From Ciceribacter lividus (GTDB lineage Bacteria > Pseudomonadota > Alphaproteobacteria > Rhizobiales > Rhizobiaceae), in the NCBI RefSeq assembly GCF_003337715.1, contig NZ_QPIX01000003.1, positions 161,583-225,582 on the forward strand: 64,000 nucleotides of DNA, given 5' to 3'. The translations under genes and the position numbers were made by a program. Of the stretch, positions 57,560-64,000 are shown piece by piece. Numbering within the stretch: the stretch's first letter is position 1; the number at the start of each line of letters is the position of its first letter. A model generated the notes under the pieces. That model made no database searches and had not been told where the DNA came from. It saw only the letters and a list, made by a program, of their open reading frames with translations.

Positions 57560-57979
57560 ATGGATCCGCTGTCAGCCGCCCTCAAGATCGCCGGCAGTGG
57601 GCTGGAAGCCCAGTCCACCCGCCTGCGTGTCGTCTCGGAAAACATCGCAAACGCACGCTCGACCGGCGATACGCCCGGTGCGGAGCCTTACCGGCGCAAG
57701 ACAGTCACTTTCGGGGCCGAGCTAGACAAGGTGAGCGGTGCCGATCTCGTGGCGGTGAAGAGACTTGGCGAGGACGATTCCGATTTCATCCGGGAGTTCG
57801 ATCCCGGCAATCCCGCTGCGGACGAGCGCGGCTACGTCAAGATGCCGAATGTCAATGTCCTGATCGAAATGGCCGACATGCGCGAGGCCAACCGCACCTA
57901 CGAGGCGAATCTGCAGACGGTCAAGCAGACGCGTGACCTGATCTCCTCGACCATCAACCTGCTGAAAGCTTCGCAATGA
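57560..57979 (+). CDS. flgC: Flagellar basal-body rod protein FlgC
   Basis: A 139-residue proximal rod protein with N-terminal [20 protein letters not shown] and C-terminal [20 protein letters not shown] motifs. It starts 3 nt after flgB and overlaps fliE by 4 nt. Confidence 0.95.
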   Translation: MDPLSAALKIAGSGLEAQSTRLRVVSENIANARSTGDTPGAEPYRRKTVTFGAELDKVSGADLVAVKRLGEDDSDFIREFDPGNPAADERGYVKMPNVNVLIEMADMREANRTYEANLQTVKQTRDLISSTINLLKASQ

Positions 57980-58317
57980 TTGAGAAGACTGAAGACGTAA
58001 CTTCGCTTTCCCGTTCCTCCGGACTCGGATTTTTCGCCGGTGAGTCCGCCTCCACCTCCGTGGGACCGTCTGATGGCGTCACCCCGGGTGCCGCAACCGG
58101 TCTGAGTTTTGCCGGTGTGCTGGGCAGCTTGGCCACCGATGCCGTCAACAATCTGAAGCAGGCGGAAGTCACCTCCTTCGAGGGCATCAAGGGTACGGCC
58201 AACACCCGCGAGGTCGTCGACGCCGTGCTCGCCGCGGAACAGTCGCTGCAGACTGCGATCGCGCTGCGCGACAAGATCGTCACGGCCTATCTCGAAATCA
58301 CCAAGATGCAGATCTAG
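57976..58317 (+). CDS. fliE: Flagellar hook-basal body protein FliE
   Basis: A 113-residue protein linking the MS ring to the rod. The C-terminal helix has [20 protein letters not shown] and ends [12 protein letters not shown], the conserved FliE tail. The N-terminal 45 residues are variable. Confidence 0.93.
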   Translation: MIEKTEDVTSLSRSSGLGFFAGESASTSVGPSDGVTPGAATGLSFAGVLGSLATDAVNNLKQAEVTSFEGIKGTANTREVVDAVLAAEQSLQTAIALRDKIVTAYLEITKMQI

Positions 58318-58335
58318 CGGATCAAGGACGGACAC

Positions 58336-59124
58336 ATGAGAGCGCTTGCCATCGCGGCCACCGGCATGGATGCACAGCAGACCAATCTCGAGGTCATCGC
58401 CAACAACATCGCCAACATCAATACGACCGGCTACAAGCGGGCCCGGGCCGAGTTCGCCGACCTTCTGTATCAGACGGAGCGCACCCAGGGCGTAGCCAAC
58501 CGCGCCAACCAGGCGATCGTGCCGGAGGGTGCCAATATCGGTCTCGGCGTGCAGACTGCCGCGGTTCGCAACATCCATACCCAGGGCGAGCTCGCCCAGA
58601 CCTCGAACGATCTCGACGTCGCGCTGGTCGGCCGCGGCTGGTTCCAGATCGAGGCGCCAGACGGCACGATCCTCTACAGCCGGTCGGGAGCGTTCAACAC
58701 CAATGCCGATGGCCAGCTGGTGACCATCGACGGCTATGCCGTATCGCCGGCGATCACCGTTCCGGAAAACGCAAGTGAAGTGGTCATCAGCCGTACCGGC
58801 ACGGTTTCCGCGCGTATCGGCAACAGCAACGACTTCACCGAACTCGGGCAGCTCACGATTGCCAACTTCGTCAATGAAGCCGGCCTGAAACCGCTCGGCG
58901 ACAACCTCTTCGCGCAGACCGCGGCCTCCGGCGAACCGATCGTCGGTGCGCCCGAAGACCCGGGCTTTGCCTATCTGAAGCAAGGCTACCTGGAATCGTC
59001 GAACGTCGATTCGGTCAGGGAGATCACCGACATGATCTCCGCCCAGCGAGCCTACGAGATGAACTCGAAGGTCATCCAGACCGCCGACGAGATGGCACAG
59101 ATCGTCAGCAAGAACCTGAAGTAG
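58336..59124 (+). CDS. flgG: Flagellar distal rod protein FlgG
   Basis: A 262-residue distal rod protein of the usual length. N-terminal [30 protein letters not shown] and C-terminal [20 protein letters not shown] are diagnostic. It differs from the FlgF gene 4 kb upstream. Confidence 0.96.
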   Translation: MRALAIAATGMDAQQTNLEVIANNIANINTTGYKRARAEFADLLYQTERTQGVANRANQAIVPEGANIGLGVQTAAVRNIHTQGELAQTSNDLDVALVGRGWFQIEAPDGTILYSRSGAFNTNADGQLVTIDGYAVSPAITVPENASEVVISRTGTVSARIGNSNDFTELGQLTIANFVNEAGLKPLGDNLFAQTAASGEPIVGAPEDPGFAYLKQGYLESSNVDSVREITDMISAQRAYEMNSKVIQTADEMAQIVSKNLK

Positions 59125-59141
59125 GCAGGAGGCAGGCAAAC

Positions 59142-59627
59142 ATGAGGTTTCGCCGGATCACCAGATACGCAAGAGCGATGACCCCGTTTGCGGTCGTCGC
59201 ATCCTTCGTATTCGGCCAGACCCTGCCGGCCGCGGCGAAGGACGGCTACGCTGTCGTGCCGATGCAGACGATCTATCCCGGCGAGACAATCTCCGCTTCG
59301 CAGGTCGAGGAAGTGAGGGTCACGAATCCCAATCTGGCCGGCGGCTATGCGAGTTCGGTCGGCCAGGTGGTCGGCATGGTCACGAAGCGAACCCTGCTGC
59401 AGGGCCGGACGATCCCCTTGTCCGGACTGCGGGAGGCTTACGCGATCAAGCGCGGCAGCAGCGTCCGTCTGACGTTCGCGATCGGCAATCTGGTGATCTC
59501 TGCATCCGGAACACCCCTGACAGATGCCGGTGTCGGCGACGTCATCAAGGTTCGCAACATCGATTCCGGTGCAATCGTCAGCGGCACGGTGATGGCGGAT
59601 GGTACGGTACAGGTGATGGCGAAATGA
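59142..59627 (+). CDS. flgA: Flagellar P-ring assembly chaperone FlgA
   Basis: A 161-residue periplasmic protein with signal peptide (about 1-33) and an SAF-like domain (YAVVPMQTIYPGETISASQV; LVISASGTPLTDAGVGDVIK). It helps assemble the FlgI ring and overlaps flgI by 4 nt. Confidence 0.92.
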   Translation: MRFRRITRYARAMTPFAVVASFVFGQTLPAAAKDGYAVVPMQTIYPGETISASQVEEVRVTNPNLAGGYASSVGQVVGMVTKRTLLQGRTIPLSGLREAYAIKRGSSVRLTFAIGNLVISASGTPLTDAGVGDVIKVRNIDSGAIVSGTVMADGTVQVMAK

Positions 59628-60748
59628 GTTTGCTACGGAAAGGCGCGCTGGCCCTGCTCAGCCTGTTTCTCGGCCTGGCCTGCGCCTCCGGCGCGAGTGC
59701 TGCCACGGCGTCGCGCATCAAGGACATCGCGTCGCTGCAGTCGGGACGTGACAACCAGCTGATCGGCTACGGCCTCGTGGTCGGCCTCCAGGGAACCGGC
59801 GACAGCCTGCGCTCCTCACCCTTCACCGAGCAGTCCCTGCGGGCGATGCTGCAGAACCTCGGAATCTCGACGCAGGGCGGCCAGTCGAACGCCAAGAACA
59901 TCGCCGCGGTCATGGTGACGGCCACGCTCCCGCCCTTCGCGAGCCCAGGCAGCCGGATCGATGCGACGGTAAGTTCGCTCGGCGATGCCTCCTCCCTGCG
60001 CGGCGGTACGCTGGTGATGACCTCGCTCACCGGTGCCGACGGTCAGATCTATGCCGTCTCGCAAGGCTCTGTGATCGTCTCCGGCTTCAATGCTCAAGGC
60101 CAGGCGGCGAGCGTCACCGAGGGTGTCACGACGTCGGGCCGCGTGCCGAATGGCGCGATCATCGAGCGTGAGCTTCCGTCGAAGTTCAAGGACTCTGTCA
60201 ATCTCGTCCTGCAGCTGAGAAATCCCGACTTCACCACCGCGATCCGGATTTCCGAGACGGTGAACGCCTACGCGGGATCGCGCTACGGTGGACCCATCGC
60301 AGAAGCGCGCGATTCCCAGGAAGTCGTCGTCCAGAAGCCGCGTCAGGCCGATCTTGCCCGGTTGATGGCAGAGATCGAAAATCTCGTCGTCGAAACGGAT
60401 TCACCGGCCAAGGTCGTCATCAATGAACGCACCGGCACCATCGTGATCGGCGCCGAGGTCCGTGTTTCGAAGGTGGCCGTAAGCTACGGGACGCTCACCG
60501 TCCAGGTTACGGAGACACCGCAGATCATACAGCCGCTGCCGTTCTCGAACGGCAAAACGGCGGTGCAACCGCAAACGGACATCCTCGCCCAAAAGGACGG
60601 CGGCCCGATCGCCATCGTCGACGGACCGGACCTGCGAACCCTCGTCAGCGGACTGAACAATATCGGTGTCAAGCCCGACGGCATCATCGCGATCCTCCAG
60701 GGGATCAAGTCGGCCGGCGCACTTCAGGCGGAGCTCGTCCTGCAATGA
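59624..60748 (+). CDS. flgI: Flagellar P-ring protein FlgI
   Basis: A 374-residue periplasmic ring subunit with a signal peptide (about 1-27, ending ASAATA). Typical: RIKDIASLQSGRDNQLIGYG, LVVGLQGTGDSL, KNIAAVMVTATLPPFASPG and the C-terminal GVKPDGIIAILQGIKSAGAL. Confidence 0.96.
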   Translation: MSLLRKGALALLSLFLGLACASGASAATASRIKDIASLQSGRDNQLIGYGLVVGLQGTGDSLRSSPFTEQSLRAMLQNLGISTQGGQSNAKNIAAVMVTATLPPFASPGSRIDATVSSLGDASSLRGGTLVMTSLTGADGQIYAVSQGSVIVSGFNAQGQAASVTEGVTTSGRVPNGAIIERELPSKFKDSVNLVLQLRNPDFTTAIRISETVNAYAGSRYGGPIAEARDSQEVVVQKPRQADLARLMAEIENLVVETDSPAKVVINERTGTIVIGAEVRVSKVAVSYGTLTVQVTETPQIIQPLPFSNGKTAVQPQTDILAQKDGGPIAIVDGPDLRTLVSGLNNIGVKPDGIIAILQGIKSAGALQAELVLQ

Positions 60749-61290
60749 TGGATCGAATCGACTGCAAAATCCGTTTCTCGCTCGCCGGAACCGCCACCCT
60801 TGCGACGTTCCTGGCTGCCGTTCCCGTGGGCACAGCTGTTGCAGAGGACGTTGCTGCGCTTGCCCCGCCGGCCGGCGGAGCGACGCAGCAGGAAATTCAG
60901 CAGTTCTGCACCAGCATCGCCGATCCGGCGCGCGATCAGCGCTATCTGCTGCAGAAGCAGGAACTCGAAAAGCTGCAGGCAGAGGTCGACCAGCGCATCG
61001 GCGTACTTGAACAGCGTAAGGCCGAATACGAAGACTGGCTGAAGCGCCGCAATGATTTCATGCAGCAGGCCGAGGTCAATCTCGTCGAAATCTACAAGAA
61101 CATGAAGGCGGACGCAGCCGCTCCTCAGCTCGAAAAGATCGACCCCGTTCTGGCAGCGGCCATCGTCATGAAGCTGCCGGCGCGTCAGTCGAGCCAGATC
61201 CTGAGCGAGATGAATGCCGAGAAGGCCGCCATCGTTGCGGGAGTGATGTCGAGCGCCGCCGATCCTACCACCTCGAGGGACCCCTCATGA
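60745..61290 (+). CDS. motE: MotE, periplasmic motility chaperone
   Basis: A 181-residue protein with signal peptide (about 1-33), a coiled coil (LQKQELEKLQAEVDQRIGVL) and a MgtE-N-like C-terminal segment (KIDPVLAAAIVMKLPARQSS). In S. meliloti MotE chaperones periplasmic MotC for stator function. Two ATG codons overlap the flgI stop. Confidence 0.87.
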   Translation: MMDRIDCKIRFSLAGTATLATFLAAVPVGTAVAEDVAALAPPAGGATQQEIQQFCTSIADPARDQRYLLQKQELEKLQAEVDQRIGVLEQRKAEYEDWLKRRNDFMQQAEVNLVEIYKNMKADAAAPQLEKIDPVLAAAIVMKLPARQSSQILSEMNAEKAAIVAGVMSSAADPTTSRDPS

Positions 61291-62000
61291 CGAAGCGTTT
61301 TCCTGCCGTCCTGGCTGTCTTGTTCCTGGCCGGTTGCCAGAGCCAGACATTGAAAGAGATCGGCAACGCGCCGTCGATGAGCCCGATCGGCAGTGGCCTG
61401 CGCTACAGCCAGACGCCACAGATGGCGCTCTATCCGAAACAACCGCGTCAGGTGGCCAGCGGCTATTCGCTCTGGAGCGACTCCCAGGCTGCACTCTTCA
61501 AGGATTCGCGCGCGATCAACGTCGGCGACATCCTGACGGTGAACATTCAGATCAACGACCGGGCTTCGTTCAAGAACGAGACGGATCGCAGCCGCACGAA
61601 CTCGAGCGGAATGAAGTGGGCGACCCAGGCCGACCTCTTCGGCTGGACGCCGCCGGTGACCACCGGCGATCTGTCGTCCGGTTCTGATACCAGTACGGCG
61701 GGCAAGGGCTCGACGGCGCGATCGGAGAAGCTGACGCTTCTCGTCGCCGCGGTCGTCACCGGGATTCTCGAGAACGGAAACCTGTTGATCAGCGGCTCAC
61801 AAGAGGTGCGCGTTAACCATGAGATCCGTATCCTGAACGTCGCGGGCATCGTTCGACCGCAGGATGTTGATGCGGACAACACCATTTCCTACGACCGCAT
61901 CGCCGAGGCCCGGATCTCCTATGGCGGACGTGGTCGTCTGACGGAGGTACAGCAGCCGCCCGTCGGCCAGCAGGTCGTCGATCTGTTCTCGCCGATCTGA
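61287..62000 (+). CDS. flgH: Flagellar L-ring lipoprotein FlgH
   Basis: A 237-residue outer-membrane ring subunit. Lipobox FLAGC with Cys17. Family blocks include INVGDILTVNIQINDRASFK, GILENGNLLISGSQEVRVNH and the end ISYGGRGRLTEVQQPPVGQQ. Confidence 0.96.
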   Translation: MTKRFPAVLAVLFLAGCQSQTLKEIGNAPSMSPIGSGLRYSQTPQMALYPKQPRQVASGYSLWSDSQAALFKDSRAINVGDILTVNIQINDRASFKNETDRSRTNSSGMKWATQADLFGWTPPVTTGDLSSGSDTSTAGKGSTARSEKLTLLVAAVVTGILENGNLLISGSQEVRVNHEIRILNVAGIVRPQDVDADNTISYDRIAEARISYGGRGRLTEVQQPPVGQQVVDLFSPI

Positions 62001-62038
62001 CGGTGATGGGCCAACGAACCGAAGCGGGTGCGGGGATC

Positions 62039-62551
62039 ATGGAAGAAGCGGAAGAAGCCGAAGCAAAGAAGAAGTCGCCGCTCATGCTGATGATTGCGGC
62101 GATCGCGCTGCTCACGGTGGCGGGCGGCGGCGGCGGTTGGCTGGTCGGCACCATGATCGCGCCCGACATCAAGGCTTCCCAGGAGTCCGCGGCGGCGACG
62201 GAGGAGGCGAAGGCGGGTGCCCACGGCGGCAAGGCGGAAGAAGGCCTCGCCCGTATCGCGACGGAGGCGAACGGTGTCGTTCAGCTCGAGCCGATCACCA
62301 CGAACCTCGCTTATCCCTCCGAGAGCTGGATTCGTCTCGAAGTCGCTCTCATGTTCAAGGGCGCCCCCGACGCAGCGCTCGCCGAACAGATCCACCAGGA
62401 CATCCTTGCCTACATGCGCACCGTGTCTCTGCAGCAGGTGGAAGGCCCGCGAGGCTTTCAGTATCTGCGGGACGACATCGAGGAGCGTGTTGACCTTCGC
62501 TCGGAAGGGCGGGTATCGAAGGTAATGTTCAGGACCTTCGTGATCGAATGA
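62039..62551 (+). CDS. fliL: Flagellar basal-body protein FliL
   Basis: A 170-residue single-pass membrane protein (helix at about 15-40) with a periplasmic domain (LEPITTNLAYPSESWIRLEV). It associates with stators. Upstream starts at 62003 (GTG) and 62006 (ATG) add 11-12 residues but lack a clear site; 62039 gives the usual short cytoplasmic tail. Confidence 0.87.
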   Translation: MEEAEEAEAKKKSPLMLMIAAIALLTVAGGGGGWLVGTMIAPDIKASQESAAATEEAKAGAHGGKAEEGLARIATEANGVVQLEPITTNLAYPSESWIRLEVALMFKGAPDAALAEQIHQDILAYMRTVSLQQVEGPRGFQYLRDDIEERVDLRSEGRVSKVMFRTFVIE

Positions 62552-63285
62552 TTCGATACCTCATCTTGCTCGCCGTCATGACGACGGTGCCGGAGCTCGC
62601 GCACGCGCAGCAGCTTCCGACCAATCTGCTGAACGCGCCGATCGATGGTTCGGTCGCGGCGTGGATCATCCGCACCTTCGGGTTGCTGACGGTTCTGTCC
62701 GTCGCTCCCGGCATCCTGATCATGGTCACCAGCTTTCCCCGCTTCGTGATCGCCTTCTCGATCCTGCGCTCTGGAATGGGGCTCGCGACGACCCCCTCCA
62801 ACATGATCCTGACAAGCATGGCGCTGTTCATGACCTTCTACGTCATGGCACCGACGATGGACCGTTCCTGGCGGGATGGCGTCCAGCCGCTGCTGGATAA
62901 CCAGGTGACCGAGGCCGAGGCCGTCCAGCGCATTGCCGAACCGTTTCGCACGTTCATGGCCGCGAACACGCGCGACAAGGATCTGAAGCTTTTCGTCGAC
63001 ATCGCCAACGAACGTGGCCAGACGGCGATCACCGGCGACAAGGTGGATTACCGCGTTCTCGTTCCCGCCTTCATGCTGTCGGAGATCCGGCGGGGTTTCG
63101 AGATCGGCTTCCTGATCGTGCTGCCGTTCCTCGTCATCGACATGATCGTTGCCACGATCACGATGGCCATGGGCATGATGATGCTGCCGCCGACCTCGAT
63201 TTCACTGCCGTTCAAGATTCTCTTTTTCGTTCTGATCGACGGCTGGAATCTCCTTGTGGGCAGCCTCGTCCGGTCGTTTTCCTGA
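62548..63285 (+). CDS. fliP: Flagellar export gate protein FliP
   Basis: A 245-residue export-gate subunit with a cleavable signal peptide (about 1-20, MIRYLILLAVMTTVPELAHA) and four membrane helices. Motifs MVTSFPRFVIAFSILRSGMG, FMTFYVMAPTMDR and PFLVIDMIVATITMAMGMMM are typical. Last gene of the run. Confidence 0.96.
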   Translation: MIRYLILLAVMTTVPELAHAQQLPTNLLNAPIDGSVAAWIIRTFGLLTVLSVAPGILIMVTSFPRFVIAFSILRSGMGLATTPSNMILTSMALFMTFYVMAPTMDRSWRDGVQPLLDNQVTEAEAVQRIAEPFRTFMAANTRDKDLKLFVDIANERGQTAITGDKVDYRVLVPAFMLSEIRRGFEIGFLIVLPFLVIDMIVATITMAMGMMMLPPTSISLPFKILFFVLIDGWNLLVGSLVRSFS

Positions 63286-63611
63286 TCGTTCTTGTCGCGG
63301 CGGCGGCATACGGTGCTGCATCGCGATAGAGCCGGGGTTAACCGATACGCTTTGGCTTGAAGGTCGGACGGCAGAAATAATAATTACATTACAACACGTT
63401 GTACGAAATATGCCGCCAGGCGGCGGAAAAGTGCCGTATAACGGTTTCTTAACCAGTCCGGTTCAGACGACGTTAAAATCCGTGCTGTTTGATGCTGCTC
63501 CAGAGACGGATTAATTCAAACGAAGATTAATTGACATGACGTCGTCCGCCTCTGCCGGTAGGTAATCCGGCATGTCCCTCCAACGTATCGAGTTTCCAAG
63601 GGGACACCTCT
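63286..63611 (+). promoter_or_regulatory. 326-bp flagellin promoter region
   Basis: No gene is seen. It holds a perfect TACAAC-AC-GTTGTA palindrome at 63390-63403, TTAACC at 63338-63343 and 63449-63454, and TTGACA at 63531-63536 without a well spaced -10. The flagellin ribosome site AAGGGGAC is 9 nt before its ATG. Flagellin genes in rhizobia are late-class and activated by Rem. Confidence 0.5.
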
Positions 63612-64000
63612 ATGAGCAGTATTCTTACCAACGGCAGTGCAATGGCTGCGCTGTCCACCCTCCGTTCCATCTCCGCCAGCCTGGACGACACCCAGTCCCG
63701 CATTTCCTCGGGTCTTCGCGTCGGTTCTGCTGCGGATAACGCCGCCTACTGGTCGATTGCGACCACCATGCGTTCCGACAACATGGCCCTGTCGGCGGTT
63801 CAGGACGCTCTCGGTCTCGGCGCCGCCAAGGTCGACACGGCCTATTCCGGCATGAACTCGGCGATCGACGTCGTCAAGGAAATCAAGGCCAAGCTCGTTG
63901 CCGCCACCGAAGACGGCGTCGACAAGACCAAGATCCAGGAAGAAATCACCCAGCTCCAGGATCAGCTGACCTCGATCGCGGAAGCCGCCTCCTTCTCGGG
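63612..64000 (+). CDS. flaA: Flagellin FlaA (truncated by window end)
   Basis: The first 129 residues of a rhizobial flagellin, cut by the end of the window. MSSILTNGSAMAALSTLRSI and RISSGLRVGSAADNAAYWSI are the conserved D0/D1 region. Structural subunit of the filament, exported through the FliP/FlhB gate encoded nearby. Further flagellin copies usually follow. Confidence 0.95.
   Translation, partial: MSSILTNGSAMAALSTLRSISASLDDTQSRISSGLRVGSAADNAAYWSIATTMRSDNMALSAVQDALGLGAAKVDTAYSGMNSAIDVVKEIKAKLVAATEDGVDKTKIQEEITQLQDQLTSIAEAASFS

Noticed and set aside
63254..63514. Short frame overlapping the end of fliP
   Set aside because: Overlaps fliP and the flagellin promoter region, lacks a ribosome site and has an unconvincing composition.

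Overview
The window is chromosomal DNA from a GC-rich alphaproteobacterium of the Rhizobiales, most likely Rhizobiaceae (Sinorhizobium/Ensifer, Rhizobium or a close relative). The strongest evidence is the right-hand 28 kb. It carries a chemotaxis and flagellar supercluster in the order known from Sinorhizobium meliloti: icpA, cheS, cheY1, cheA, cheW, cheR, cheB, cheY2, cheD, cheT, fliF, visN, visR, then flhB-fliG-fliN-fliM-motA on the opposite strand, then flgF, fliI, flgBC, fliE, flgG, flgA, flgI, motE, flgH, fliL, fliP and a flagellin gene cut by the window end. VisN/VisR, CheS, CheT and MotE are hallmarks of that group. The hisD, UPF0262, phosphatase, infA, maf, yacG order and a RIME-type intergenic palindromic repeat also fit.

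Layout. 0.2-5.6 kb: fatty acid beta-oxidation unit (acyl-CoA dehydrogenase, thiolase, bifunctional hydratase/dehydrogenase) behind a palindromic operator. 5.6-21 kb: single housekeeping or accessory genes, namely a periplasmic glycerophosphodiesterase, a cold-shock protein with a structured leader, a GH32 beta-fructosidase, a metallophosphoesterase, a BA14K-type protein, a 1169-residue transporter/hybrid histidine kinase, MscL, an aminotransferase, UDP-glucose 4-epimerase, and several envelope proteins. 21-27.5 kb: tRNA-Thr, murA, the hisD-to-yacG housekeeping run and tRNA-Phe. 27.5-35.7 kb: the accessory stretch, with a secreted eight-cysteine protein, a type I secretion ABC/HlyD pair, a MarR/EamA efflux pair, an unrecognised 367-residue protein, a lipoprotein, and a LigD-like protein lacking the ligase core. 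36-44.6 kb: the che operon, ended by a good terminator. 44.7-64 kb: flagellar basal body, export apparatus, switch, stator and regulators.

How the parts work together. IcpA senses an intracellular cue and signals through CheW/CheA to CheY1 and CheY2. CheS and CheT probably tune phosphate flow, and CheR/CheB/CheD adapt receptors. CheY2 would act on the FliM/FliN/FliG switch encoded next door. VisN/VisR sit in the middle and control the regulon. Many junctions are 4-nt ATGA/GTGA overlaps, which shows tight translational coupling.

No rRNA, insertion sequence, prophage or CRISPR array was seen. No wholly new multi-gene system is evident. The best leads are a ligase-less LigD, a globin-type receptor with Glu where the heme-binding His is expected, a CheZ-like DxxxQ motif in CheT, a Cys4 tail on a MarR regulator, an unrecognised protein near 33 kb, and several perfect inverted repeats upstream of regulated genes.
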